In this document: one piece after another, positions 43,332 to 54,718 of the stretch
Position numbering within the stretch: position 1 is the stretch's first letter
Layout: the number at the start of each line of letters is the position of its first letter
Origin: Craspedostauros australis
Taxonomy: Eukaryota; Bacillariophyta; Bacillariophyceae; Mastogloiales; Achnanthaceae
DNA length: 64,000 nucleotides
Reading direction: 5' to 3'
NCBI GenBank assembly: GCA_026770025.1
Contig: JAMXDE010000006.1
Coordinates: 434,001-498,000 of the forward strand
The notes under the pieces: generated by a model
What the model saw: the letters and a program-made list of their open reading frames with translations, nothing else
Told to the model about the DNA's origin: nothing
Database searches by the model: none
Program-made: the position numbers and the translations under genes

Positions 43332-46193
43332 ATGGTGAGTGATACTGGACCACAGGCACGACGGCCTGTTGACCTATCGTGCCGCGTCTCCCATGTCTCG
43401 TGATCAAGCACGTCGCGTCATTGCTGGATGGTGGTGCCGTCGATGTTGATCGCACGTGCATGCGACTGTCATTGTGGATCCAACAACACCAGCAACAGTA
43501 GCAACAGCACCGCCCAAAGACTTTGAGAAGTGGAGCCGGATCTGGCGCAAACGACCCTTCGGCTTTCGCTTTCCAGACATGAACACGTCGTCATCTCACA
43601 CACAATACATTCCATCCTCTCTCGCTCCCCTTCCCATTCAATCCTCTCTCGTCTCGCGTCCTCCATCCGACGTCCATCAATTGAATCAAACCATGAAAAA
43701 TGACAGGCCGAGTCATCTGAAAGCTACGCCTTCTCTGCTGATATCAACCAGCTCCTCTCGTTGAGTAAGTCCATTCCTTCGCAACCGAATGCGGGCGCCT
43801 CCATCCAACCGAATTTGGGATGGGAATCCATTCCGTGGTGACCCCGTTTGCGCTTGCTTCTGATTGCGATAAACGATTCGTATCAGTACGATCTACAATA
43901 CCAATTGCCGCCACGCCGCGTTGCTGGTGCTCTCCCTTGTGGCCTTTCTTGCTCGTGAAACAATCTCTCATCGTCGATTTCTTCTTTCTTGCTTGCTCAT
44001 CGCATGGCTAAACCCGGAATCCAAACCCAACGCGCATCGCGGACAACTTTGACGAACCTCGCTGAAACCAATTGCGAATGAATCAACACACAATTACGAA
44101 TACGACATTCCATGCAATGCACAGTCATCAACACTTTCTACTCCAACAAGGAAATCTTCCTCCGTGAATTGATCTCCAACTCCAGCGATGCCCTCGACAA
44201 GATCCGCTACCAGTCCCTCACCGACAGCTCGGTCCTCGAGGCCGAGCCAGAGCTCCAAATCAAGCTCGTCGCCGACAAGGCCAACAACACCCTCAGCATT
44301 GAGGATTCCGGAATCGGAATGACCAAGGCTGACCTCATCAACAACCTCGGAACCATCGCCAAGTCCGGAACCAAGGCCTTCATGGAGGCCCTCTCCGCCG
44401 GTGCCGACATCAGCATGATCGGACAGTTCGGTGTGGGTTTCTACTCCGCCTACCTCGTCGCAGACAAGGTCGAGGTCGTCTCCAAGAACAACGACGACGA
44501 CTGCTACATGTGGAGCTCCGAGGCCGGTGGATCCTTCACCGTCAACAAGATTGACGCAGGAGAGATTGGACGCGGAACACGCATCATCCTGCACCTGAAG
44601 GAGGACATGTCCGAGTACCTTGAGGAGAAGCGCATCAAGGACCTCGTCAAGAAGCACTCCGAATTCATCGGCTTCCCAATCAAGCTCTACACCGAGAAGA
44701 CCACCGAGAAGGAGGTCACCGATGACGATGATGATGAAGAGGAAGAGGAAGGCGACTCTGACAAGCCAAAGATCGAGGAGGTCGATGACGAGGAAGAGGC
44801 CAAGAAGGAGAAGAAGACCAAGAAGATCAAGGAGGTCAGCCACGAATGGGAGCACCTGAACAACATGAAGCCAATCTGGATGCGCAAGCCCGACGAGGTC
44901 ACCAACGACGAGTACGTCGCCTTCTACAAGTCCGTCTCGAACGACTGGGAGGAGCACGCCGCCGTTAAGCACTTCTCCGTCGAGGGTCAGCTCGAATTCA
45001 AGGCCATCCTCTTCACACCAAAGCGTGCCCCGTTCGACATGTTCGAGGGTGGAAACAAGAAGAAGTCCAACCACATCAAGCTCTACGTGCGACGTGTGTT
45101 CATCATGGACAACTGCGAGGACCTCATGCCAGAGTGGTTGCAGTTCGTGAAGGGAGTTGTCGACTCTGAGGATCTTCCCCTCAATATCTCCCGTGAGACT
45201 CTGCAACAGAACAAGATCCTCCGCGTCATCAAGAAGAACCTCGTCAAGAAGTGCATCGAAATGTTCAAGGACCTCACCGAGAACGAGGATGCCTACAAGA
45301 AGTTCTACGAGGCCTTCGCAAAGAACCTCAAGCTCGGTATCCACGAAGACTCCACCAACCGCGCCAAGATCGCCAAGCTCTTGCGTTACCACTCCACCAA
45401 GTCCGGAGACGACATGACCTCCCTCGAGGACTACGTCGCCCGCATGAGCGACGCCCAGCCAGGAATCTACTACGTCACCGGAGAATCCAAGCGCGCCGTC
45501 GAGACCTCCCCATTCCTTGAGAAGCTCAAGAAGAAGGGATACGAGGTCCTCTTCATGGTTGACCCAATTGACGAGTATGCCGTGCAGCAGCTGAAAGAAT
45601 TCGAGGGCAAGAAGCTCCTCTCCGCCACCAAGGAGGGACTTGACCTTGCCGACGATGAGGAGGAGAAGCAGGCATTCGAGGCCGCCAAGGCCAAGACCGA
45701 GTCCCTGTGCAAGCTCATGAAGGAGGTTCTCGATGACAAGGTCGAGAAGGTCGTCGTGTCCAACCGTCTCGCCGACTCCCCATGCGTCCTCGTCACCGGC
45801 GAGTACGGATGGTCCGCCAACATGGAGCGTATCATGAAGGCCCAGGCACTCCGTGATGCCAGCCAGTCCGCGTACATGTCGTCCAAGAAGACCATGGAGA
45901 TCAACCCACAGAACTCCATCATCGTTGCGCTCCGCGAGAAGGCCGAGGCTGACCAGAGCGACAAGACCGTCAAGGATCTCATCTGGTTGATGTACGACAC
46001 CTCCCTCCTCACCTCCGGATTCTCCCTCGACGAGCCATCCACCTTCGCCTCTCGCATCCACCGTCTCGTCAAGCTCGGTCTGTCCATCGACGACGACGAT
46101 GATGATGATGATGCCGATGGTGACATGGACGATCTCCCACCACTTGATGGGGATGATGACAACGAAGAATCCCAGATGGAGACCGTTGACTAA
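43332..46193 (+). CDS. HSP90: Cytosolic heat shock protein 90
   Basis: Three exons: 43332-43334 (the ATG alone), 43707-43764 and 44125-46193, introns 372 and 360 nt (GTGAGT, GTAAGT). The product is [20 protein letters not shown] followed by [20 protein letters not shown], 709 residues, the normal length. The GHKL ATPase site shows [24 protein letters not shown] and [13 protein letters not shown]. An acidic/basic linker lies near 215-245, then the middle and dimerisation domains. Hsp90 is the ATP-dependent chaperone for kinases and receptors. No signal peptide or ER retention signal is present, so it is cytosolic. The C-terminus reads METVD where TPR co-chaperones expect MEEVD. Codon bias is very strong, as in the V-ATPase gene. 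Confidence 0.97.
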
Positions 46194-46669
46194 ACAGCCC
46201 ATGCGAGTACCAGAAGTAGTACGAGCCAGAGGCGTCTGAATGCACAAAACATCACTCATCTTCCTTGCTCCTTAGCCAGTGATTAGATTAGACCAAAACA
46301 ATTCAATACGAATTCACTCTCCTCCCTTGTACGAGCACACACGCTTGTCGCATGATGTTGCATAGAGCACGAGAAGTAGTATCTGTGCTCGAGCCGAGTG
46401 CGGCCTTCGGCTTCTGCGTAGCGCGAGTATGCATCCGGATGCGACGAAGGAACAATGTGCAGTGTTTTCGTCTTACGCTAATTTGTTGGCGACTGATGGA
46501 TGAGTTGCCATCCGGTTGTGCATTTCACTGCCAAGAATGAGTCCATGTTGTTGAGTATGAGCTATGGTGCTCTTTGTATAATAGATACGAGTATTAGGAA
46601 AGTGCAGGACAGTAGAGTAATAGTGCATCTATCATGTCGTTCACGAGTAGTGTCTGTCTCTGTCTCTCT
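46194..46669. other. Convergent intergenic spacer
   Basis: 3' flanks of HSP90 and the ArfGAP1-type gene. Contains GACAGTAGAGTAATAG at 46609-46624, a gene-end element. Nothing else is supported. Confidence 0.4.
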
Positions 46670-48508
46670 CTAGGTTCCGAAGGAGGCAAAGAAGTCGTCC
46701 GAATTCAGAGACTCTTTTGACATCTTCCGAGCTGGAACACCGCCGCCAGCGCTGCTTCCTCCGAGGCTGAGATTGCCAGACGATGGAGCAGAACGTGGTT
46801 GGGAGGAGGTGGAGGAAGTGAGCTGCATCCCCTTGACCGGCTGCGGCGTCGGCATGCCGAAATTACCGGATGATGGCGCGGGAGTCGGTCTGGACTGTGG
46901 CATGCTGGAAGCACCACCACCACCACCACCGCCATACGTCGATCCAGCAGACGAGGCGGAACCCATGCCACCACCGCCGAACTTGGCCGCCATCCTGGCC
47001 TTTGCCTCCTCGCGGAGTCGGGTCTGCCTCATGACGTACTGCTCGTCGGTCTCGCCCGTGAGGCGTTCCATGCCGTTGCGATCCTCACCTGGCATGCCTG
47101 GCGCCTCCTGGAGCTGCGATGCGCCGCTGACAGGGGCGCTGTGCGATCGTTGCTGGTTCATGCCGCCGCCGCCCATGCCTTGGTTCATCGATGGTTGCTG
47201 GAACGAATTGCCGATGTTGGGTTGCGGGTTGCCAGAGCCGAAGCCGCCATACTTGGACGTGGTTGGGCGGCTGGTGGCAATCTCGCGTTGCAACGCGGAC
47301 AGACCATCGTCTTCATCCGGGCTGGTGACGGCGGATGCAACGTTCTGCACGCCCGTGCTGAGGCTGTTCCAAAAGCTGCCACCGACCTTGGTGACGGTGC
47401 TGCCGAGATTGTTGATCTTATTCGCCGTATTCGGATCCTGCACGAAGGAACTAGCGGTGGTCGCAGCCGTGCCGGCCAAGCTGCCGAGCGAACCGAGGGC
47501 GGATCCAAACCCAGAGACCAGGCCATCGACGTCAAGCCCCCCTCTTCCGCCACCGTATCCGCCGTTTGGGTTGTAGTTAGGATCGCTTCCGATGCCCTGC
47601 ATACTGCCTCTGTTGCTACCGACGCCTCCCATGGAACCGCCGTTGCCGAATTTGGACGCCATCCTCGCCCTGGCCTCCTCTCTCAACCGGGTCTGCCTTG
47701 CAACGTACTGCTGCTCCGATTCGCCAGGTAATCTCTCCATGCCGTTCGGATCTCTCGAGCCGCCGCCGTTGCTTCCCATGCCTCCCATCGGTTGGTTGAA
47801 CGAGGCCGGGGCAGACCGTGGTTTCTTCGGTGCGAGCTTGGTTGGCTCTGGCCGTCCTTCCACCCTGGCCTTGAGCACCTCTTTGTACAGTTGGGCTGCG
47901 TCACTTTCGTACTTTTGCTTGATGGGAGTCCTGGCATCGATACCCCTTTGTTTGAGGTAGGCGTTGCACTTGTCGTTGCCGCCGTTCTTCATGAGCGTCA
48001 GCTGCTTGTCGGACCATGAATCCATGGCGATCGATCGGACGAACGAGATGTGCACGCCCAACGATCTACAAATCGAACGTATTATATGGAGCAAGGTGGA
48101 TTAGAGTAGAGTTCATAGTATTGGGGGTTATTACGGTGAAAAAGAAAACAAACAGCGGATGGATGAGTGAATGGTGCATGATGCATAACCATGCGGCAAC
48201 ATGGGCGCATGAATGTAGTGGAATGCTCTTGAGAAGTATGGAGCCGATCGCAAGGGAAGAGCTCTTGGCAGCAAAAGTAGTCAAGGACTGCTTGCAGCAT
48301 GCATAAAGTACCATGCGATACTGCAAGCCCGCAACCATACCAGCAAGTCAACTAGCACTCACCTGTGTACACCGCTGCATTCAAGGCAAAAGACGTTGCC
48401 GAAGCTCACGCTTGCCCATTGCGGATTCTTCATCCCGCAATCGCAGCATTGATTGTTGCCAGGCAACGCCTTGACGACGGCCTGGTCTTTGGGTGTCATT
48501 TGCACCAT
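46670..48508 (-). CDS. ArfGAP1-type Arf GTPase-activating protein
   Basis: Exon 1 48508-48363 and exon 2 48065-46670, phase 2, 297-nt intron (GTGAGT...TTGTAG), 513 residues. The junction completes SGVHRSLGVHISFVRSIAMD. The ArfGAP zinc finger has Cys21, Cys24, Cys41 and Cys44 (QCCDCGMKNPQW, FCLECSG) and the catalytic arginine finger Arg49. The domain ends IKQKYESDAAQLYKEVL. The tail is Gly/Ser/Pro-rich and contains a motif twice: NGMERLPGESEQQYVARQTR and NGMERLTGETDEQYVMRQTR, each followed by LREEA-ARMA-KFG. ArfGAP1 turns off Arf1 on COPI vesicles; the tail usually senses curvature or binds coat. The repeated motif is not one I can name. Confidence 0.93.
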
Positions 48509-49817
48509 GATGTCGATGTGTGGTTGCTATCGATTCCGCTTTCGCTGTTGCCACGGCTGTTTGCTGCGCTTGTTTGCAACCAAATGCCGAGAATGGGAAT
48601 GCTGGGTGATGAGGATGCCAACGTCAATCAACAGCGCGCATACGCGTAACGCTGCGCCTTCTTCTCGCTCTTCCAAACACCCGCAGGCACGAGTAGCTCG
48701 TGTGCTCTGCTGCGGATCTGGCTCTTCGAGGAGAGGATGGAGAATACTCTGCGTTCAACTTCTCGAAGTCACAAACACCAGATTCTGCCTTGCCGTTGTC
48801 TTTGGTTGGTTCCGTCTCTCTTGCTCTCTTTGTTCTCGTCTGCCAAATTCAGCAGTGGTGATGGGGGATTGTGGACGAAAACCTCGGGTCTTTGTTCACA
48901 GTTGCGTGTTGCTTCGGGGCGAGCAATGCCCCTTGTCGCAGTTGTTGCGCTTGTTGTGCGTGTTGGCTTTTGCGTTTCCTGAACAAAGAGATGGAAAAAT
49001 GGAGCGGAGAGACACACTCGCCAAAATGACCTTTGCTGTTTGCCTTTTTTGGGGAGGTGGACATGGCTTGATTCGATCGACTTCATCATCAGAAACGACG
49101 ATCATTGAGTCCATTGGGTCATCTCGCAAAACAAATCGAAGAATGGCCAGTCGTCTCTTGCGAGCTATTCGTCCGAGTTAGGCTTTGCAATCAAGTAGAG
49201 TCGGTCGTACTAATAGAGAATTGCATTTTTGTGAGCATGTACCGTATCATTCTCGTCATCAAATCTCTGTCAGCATCATATAATACCTATTCTAGAATAC
49301 CAATATAATCGAATGTACTCCGCACACCCTCCAATGCTGCTCATCAGACGCAAACGCTCTGAAGTAGTGGCAAAGTCGCCATGGTCCGAGCAGTAGTTGG
49401 CGATTCGTGACATCTCAAACTCGAACGACGCAAGCTATTCGGATGCCACCGCCGCAAGATGTGCCATGGTCTCATCCAGCTTTCAGCATTCTCCAATACT
49501 AAAATTCCAACAACAACAACAACAACAGAAATTGAGAACGTTCAGGGTCAGGGTGAATTCATTTACTTTTGAGAGAGTACGTGCACGGGCACTCCAGATT
49601 GCGGTACGTATTATGGCGCGTATGGCGTGTAGTCCCGCCGTTACGTCATGCCGACACCCATCCGCTGATCGATGGATACATTCAGTGAAAGTTTGATTGG
49701 TACCCATAAGACCGACTCCTATCCATCGGTCAGCGAACCCAACGAAACTCAGCAAATCCAAAAGAGTGACAACCTGGTTGCAATGCGGATCATCTGTTCG
49801 TACCTCTCGCCGCGATG
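48509..49817. promoter_or_regulatory. Intergenic region upstream of the ArfGAP1-type gene
   Basis: About 1.3 kb between two minus-strand genes. A plus-strand frame (48453-49181) is open but Cys/Arg/Leu-rich with no family pattern and overlaps exon 1 on the other strand. A (CAA)n tract lies at 49509-49528. No gene supported. Confidence 0.4.
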
Positions 49818-52800
49818 CTAATAGCCGGTGTACGTCTTCCTTGTCTGCCTTCGGAGATTCTTCCGCGTGATCTTGCAGATGCAGTGGCTGATCACCAACC
49901 TCCCTTGATCGGTCTCATCCGTGGCAGGCAGTCGGACGCCCTCCTTCGCCAGCTGGCACGCCGGGTTGCAGCACATGAACACTGTTCCGTCCACATCGCC
50001 GGACTGCTGCAGCCTGGTGTACTTGTAGATATAGATGTCCCTTTGGTTGCCGGAGAACTGGTTCCACTTCACTGTGTCGCAGGCCTTGCCGAGCAGGATG
50101 CGGTCCACCTCGTAGAAGGAAGCGTCGTTGCTCTCGCTCAGACCGTGCTTCTTGCGTGTTTTGTTGGCCTCCGTTCGGGTGGGTCCCAGGCTGATGGGAT
50201 GCAAGCTGACAAGGATCGTCCCAGGCTTCATCAGCGCAAACAAACCTCCCACGAAGTCATCCAAAAAGTACTTGTCGCCGCCCTTGGCAGACCTCTCCGC
50301 GAACACTCCGTTGAAATTGTTCACGTAGGCCTTCGTGACGCCAGTTGTCAGGAATTCTCGATGGAATCGATCCTCCAACCGCCCATGGCGCAAGTGCACG
50401 GATCCGATCATGCGTTTCCTCCCGTCGTTGATGTTGTCTTCGTGCTGAAGGATCAGATTGTCACGGAACACCTCCGCCACCGACTGGCGTCCAAACACAA
50501 CCTCGATACCCCGTGATTCGCATCCCATTGTTAGCGCGGCCTGCAGGCATGTGTTACCGATTCCGTGCCCAATGTCCAAAAACACGTCATCGTTGTTCAA
50601 GCACATGATCTTTTGCATCAGTCGCTGTGGAGCAAGTTGATTTTTGGGTGGATGGGTGGATAGATGAATTCGGGAAATGCAAGCGCAGACACAAATGACA
50701 TTGACGATAGTACGAGTACAGACAGTGGTATTGAACAAAGAAGGTGGCAAAATCGAATGAGATGTGGCAGAGGGCACGCAAGGAGATGCGAATGTATGCT
50801 TGGGTGAGCGACACCTTCTTCGGTCATGCAGGAAGCACAAAATCATGATGATCATCATCGTCGTCTTCATGCCATGCTTTACAAATGTGATTCTTACCTT
50901 CATTGCTCTCGGCAACAGCCTGCCGTACTGCGCCTTCAGCTGCCCGTTCGAATCCTCCGGTGCAATCTTGCTGTTGGCACCCCTAACGCGTCTTGTGCTC
51001 TCGATCTCCTCAGTTCCTTCACCGCAATAGTGTTCGCATGTCTTCCACATGTTCAAAAACTCCTTGTGCGTGTAGGGCCGTTCCTCGTCATCCGAGTCGT
51101 CGTCTTCGTCTTCGTAACAGTATCGCGTGTCGTCGCCCGTTGCGCTATCGTACTGATCGTGTCTTTGCTCAGAATCGGAGGATATGTAATCATCCAACGT
51201 TTCCGACTGTGCGCCGGTGGCGGGGGTGTCTGGATTCTCCGCGGCGAATGCTAGCTCGTAAACGGCGGCCTGCTGACTCTCTCCCAAGTTTTCATGAAGG
51301 TGGCAGAAACAGCCTTCCGATGCGTTGAACGTGCATTGCTTGCCCTTGCGTGTAATGGCCATGCATCGAATTTGCGAATTCGGTCCCACCTTTCTCTGTT
51401 TAACCATGATCGACCCCGTCTTGGCACTTTTCTTGCCACCAGTCTTGCCGTTGGTGCCGCTGTTGCTGGACGCTGCAGTCCCTCTGCTCGTCGTGGACAC
51501 CTTGCGTGGAGGGTTGCTGCTACGGAGGCTGTTGGCCGGCGGAGCGGCTTTCGATGTCTTTGACGCCGCTTGCGATGGTCTAGCGGCGTTCTGTCGGGCC
51601 AACCGAATGGCAGGGTTCAACAAACCTCTGTGCCGATAGCAGTAGATCCCATTCCGTGCAGCGTTGGAGCACAGAGTTCCATGCTGTCCAATCGCGAGAC
51701 ATTTGCGTTGACCCAATTTGCCTGCGAACCATCGGTCATCCTCCTCTCTCTTTTCATCGTTGGCTTTGCTCTCATCCTTGTCTCCATCTTCATCTCTAGT
51801 TTTTCCTTTGCTCTTTCCCTTTGCTCTTGCTTTGCCTTCTTCCCTGGCCGCGACCTTCGCTTTGCCTCCTCCGCTGGCTCCGAATTTCGCTTTCTTTCCA
51901 TTCATGACTTTCTTGCCCTTCGTGGTAGCAGTGTTAGTCTTGGTGTTTGAAGTAGCAGTAGCAGTAGCAGATGCCGAAGTCGGAGAAGACTTCGCGGCAA
52001 CTTTGCTTTGCTGTCGTGTTTTCGTCTTGTTTGTCGGTGTCACAGCCGGTGCGGGTGAAGCTGGTGCTTTCCGTTGGCGTTTCCTCGTCTGCACGCTGGG
52101 AGCGGCCTTGCGTGTAGCCGCTGACCTCTTGCCCATGTCACGTATCGACGGCTGCTTTCGTCGGACCATGCGCGCACTCTTGGGCAGTGCCGAGTTGCTT
52201 TGGTTTTTTATTCTTTTTGTGGTGTTTCGCGTTGTGCTACTGGCGCGGGTACGTGAGTTGGCATTGATTGCACGTGATTGCGATTGCGAAGTGGTACTGG
52301 AGCGCGCCGTGGGCCTGGTCTTCTCCACGATCCTCTTTCCGCGAGTTGTAGGTGCTGTGCTCGTTCCGCTGTTGGATGATGTGGGCGAAGGCGTGGACGA
52401 CACCATAACAACCGTGTTAGTCTCCATAGTTTCTGCATCTTCGCTGAGATGATCGTCTTCATCGTGATCGACGATGCTCTCGGTTTCGTCTGACTTCATT
52501 GAGTCTGTTTCGTTGAGAACGATGTCATTCGCCGTGTTGCCCGTGTCTTCAGTCGCGTCGTCGTCGTCGTCCTCGATCTCCAAAACAATTGGCTCCTGTG
52601 AATCGTTTCGGGTGGTGCTTCTACCAGTGCTTCTCCGATCTGGAGTTGTGGTACCTCCAGTGACGACGCCATCAGTTTCAATGTGGCGGGACGACCGAGT
52701 AACCAGCACCACACAGTCATCATCGCTATCGCTGGAGTCTATCATGGCCTGGTTGACAACAGAGCCCAAAGACTTCATGACGGAACCGACAGGCGCGACC

Positions 52801-53063
52801 ACGGAGTCTATCCATCTACGAAGCGTCGGATCTTGTCCATTTGTTGCCGTTGCCGTTGCTGTTGGCGTTGATGTTGCTGCTGCTACAGTAGAGGTAGAGG
52901 AAGCAGCAACGGCAGCCGATGGTGCCGTTGACACAGCTGCCACTGCTGCTGTGGTTGGCGGCGTCGGGATCGGCAACGAAGTCGATGGTGCCGAATAAGG
53001 TTGCTGTGGTCCGGCGGCTGTGCTCCTTCGTTTCTGCAAGTACCTCCCCAATGTGCGAGCCAT
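49818..53063 (-). CDS. DOT1-type histone H3-K79 methyltransferase with Cys/His repeats
   Basis: Exon 1 53063-50898 and exon 2 50624-49818. The 273-nt intron (GTAAGA...CCACAG) happens to be open in frame, but it is removed because it breaks the domain and carries a 172-nt AG-free tail. The product has 990 residues. Residues 1-430 are disordered Ser/Thr/Lys-rich. Two copies of a Cys-Cys-Cys-His motif follow: CLAIGQHGTLCSNAARNG-YCYRH (about 454-478) and CMAITRKGKQCTFNASEG-CFCHLH (566-590), probably zinc-binding. The DOT1 core has DDVFLDIGHGIGNTCLQAAL for S-adenosylmethionine and AYVNNFNGVF. DOT1 methylates Lys79 in the histone H3 core. A Cys-rich end (CCNPAC, HCICK) may form another zinc site. 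Confidence 0.85.
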   Translation of the reverse strand: MARTLGRYLQKRRSTAAGPQQPYSAPSTSLPIPTPPTTAAVAAVSTAPSAAVAASSTSTVAAATSTPTATATATNGQDPTLRRWIDSVVAPVGSVMKSLGSVVNQAMIDSSDSDDDCVVLVTRSSRHIETDGVVTGGTTTPDRRSTGRSTTRNDSQEPIVLEIEDDDDDATEDTGNTANDIVLNETDSMKSDETESIVDHDEDDHLSEDAETMETNTVVMVSSTPSPTSSNSGTSTAPTTRGKRIVEKTRPTARSSTTSQSQSRAINANSRTRASSTTRNTTKRIKNQSNSALPKSARMVRRKQPSIRDMGKRSAATRKAAPSVQTRKRQRKAPASPAPAVTPTNKTKTRQQSKVAAKSSPTSASATATATSNTKTNTATTKGKKVMNGKKAKFGASGGGKAKVAAREEGKARAKGKSKGKTRDEDGDKDESKANDEKREEDDRWFAGKLGQRKCLAIGQHGTLCSNAARNGIYCYRHRGLLNPAIRLARQNAARPSQAASKTSKAAPPANSLRSSNPPRKVSTTSRGTAASSNSGTNGKTGGKKSAKTGSIMVKQRKVGPNSQIRCMAITRKGKQCTFNASEGCFCHLHENLGESQQAAVYELAFAAENPDTPATGAQSETLDDYISSDSEQRHDQYDSATGDDTRYCYEDEDDDSDDEERPYTHKEFLNMWKTCEHYCGEGTEEIESTRRVRGANSKIAPEDSNGQLKAQYGRLLPRAMKVRITFVKHGMKTTMMIIMILCFLHDRRRCRSPKHTFASPCVPSATSHSILPPSLFNTTVCTRTIVNVICVCACISRIHLSTHPPKNQLAPQRLMQKIMCLNNDDVFLDIGHGIGNTCLQAALTMGCESRGIEVVFGRQSVAEVFRDNLILQHEDNINDGRKRMIGSVHLRHGRLEDRFHREFLTTGVTKAYVNNFNGVFAERSAKGGDKYFLDDFVGGLFALMKPGTILVSLHPISLGPTRTEANKTRKKHGLSESNDASFYEVDRILLGKACDTVKWNQFSGNQRDIYIYKYTRLQQSGDVDGTVFMCCNPACQLAKEGVRLPATDETDQGRLVISHCICKITRKNLRRQTRKTYTGY

Positions 53064-53627
53064 GTTGACAGCAAATCTTCCTGGGCCTGCTGTCTTCTTC
53101 AGGTAATGTCTATCGCTTCTTGGTGCCGGTCGCTGCTGTCGTGTGTTGGGGGCATTCACGCACGCACACACTCACATACGCACTCACACACTCTGACTCT
53201 TGCGCTCTCTCTTGTCCTTGCTCTTGTTGTGTTGTCGCACAGAGAGGGTACTCGTCCTCGTGCTCGTACTCGTGCTCGTATTATTTTTTGGCGCCGTGAG
53301 GTGCTTTGGCAGGCGTAGCTCGTCGTTAGTCCAAGAGAGTCTGTTCCCACAATGTCCTTCTTTGTGGTGGGTGGTGCACGTGCGGTGGCGTGGACTTTGT
53401 GTGCACTGTTGGGAGTGACCGTCCCACGACCAACGCTTGGCCTCTGCGCTACTACTATGTAATCGAGCTCTTTTGCAGCCGCTCCGCTCTCTCTTGTTTG
53501 CAGTGTTTGTTTTGTGCGTGGGTGTTTTGTGCGTTGGATCTCTGTGGTTGCTGAGTCGTCACAAGAAGCAAGGTTCTTGCTCTCTCTGTTTGGTCGACAC
53601 GACATAGAGGACGTCGAGGCGAAACCA

Positions 53628-53652
53628 CTCTCTCTCTCTCTCTCTCTCTCTG
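53628..53652 (+). repeat. (TC)n microsatellite
   Basis: About twelve consecutive CT dinucleotides, followed by TGTGCATTTTTCC. Confidence 0.85.
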
Positions 53653-53720
53653 TGCATTTTTCCATTTCGCCGGTTCTTCCGTCTCAATGATCCACCGAAA
53701 AAAACAGTCACGAACAGAAA

Positions 53721-53855
53721 ATGCCGACCACGACAAGGGAGCAGATCGTGTTCAGAAATAACGACGTGGTTTGTTCTTGTGATCCGCCAAAAATCGCGAT
53801 CATGCGGATTGGCGAATGGTTCTCACCTCATGGGCAGACAGAGAGCAGGGTGTAG
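53721..53855 (+). CDS. Small ORF (44 aa), uncertain
   Basis: ATG after an A-rich stretch (CAGTCACGAACAGAAA), encoding MPTTTREQIVFRNNDVVCSC then DPPKIAIMRIGEWFSPHG. The composition looks protein-like, with four charged/hydrophobic alternations and two cysteines, but there is no family match and no clear splice donor. It may be chance. Confidence 0.2.
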   Translation: MPTTTREQIVFRNNDVVCSCDPPKIAIMRIGEWFSPHGQTESRV

Positions 53856-54718
53856 ACCACAATCGTGCGAGAAATGGTACGTTGGGGATCTACGATCATG
53901 CCACTATTGCGCTGCATACGACTACTCGTTGTACGGATGCTTGTGCTATGTCATCGATGTTGTCCAAACTAAAATATGTGATCTCGGAAATGTTCCGGTT
54001 CTGCGATCGCCTCTCTCCGGGCCACTTTCGCTGTTTCCAAAAGGGTTGGCTACCCTCCAGTTCGTAGAGTATAGCACAGACAACAAAATAGTCATAGAAT
54101 AGAATATTACATAATGATATAATAAGACTACACTTACACCATACTTGATCAAACACAAGAACAACTTTGTGCGGCGTTGTTATATAATGCAATACGCAGA
54201 GTACGAGCTATGGCGTTGCATGATGATGGTGTGAGAACCATTGTGCTGTGACCCCCATGCTCGTGTGGAGGGTACGAATACTATGAGACCCTTTGTGTGG
54301 CGGCAGTAATAGTGCCCGCAAACACATAATCATGGGGGGCCGAACAAATGACGCTGTTTTGTCGTGATATTTGTCGTGTGAACGAGGTGGGGCAGCGATG
54401 GTTGCATTGGCGTTGCAGGTGGGCTTTACTGTAGATCGTACGAGGAGCCAGAGGTTGTCTGTCTGGATCTGGACGTTTCTCCTCGTAGTCGTACGAGCTG
54501 CGTTGGTCGACCTGCCAACCGAGTGTGAAAGGTTCTCGGGAAACCTGCTGCCTGGTTGAATGCACTGCGCTGCTTTTGTCCCCTCCCTCGTCTTCTTGCT
54601 GCCTCTCTGATTTCCAACACAAGTGCGAATTCTTCAACTCGCATGCGAGCCACGACCGGCGCGGATGGTACTAGCTGCGCTGCTAAGATTCCGTCTGCGA
54701 GCTAAGTGAATCTTATGT

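Larger units (their letters stand above)
53064..54718. other. Intergenic region with CT-rich tract
   Basis: About 1.65 kb between two minus-strand genes. It has repeated GTCCTCGTGCTCGTACTCG-like sequence near 53255-53280 and a (TC)n tract at 53628-53652. A short open frame at 53721 is listed separately. No other supported gene. Confidence 0.4.

Noticed and set aside
44094-46259. 721-codon open frame antisense to HSP90
   Set aside because: Same codon-bias effect; Leu/Val/Gly/Asp-rich translation without domain features.
50625-50897. In-frame read-through segment of the DOT1 gene as coding
   Set aside because: It has GT and AG borders and a 172-nt AG-free tail, and would insert unrelated Cys/Ile-rich residues just before the catalytic fold.
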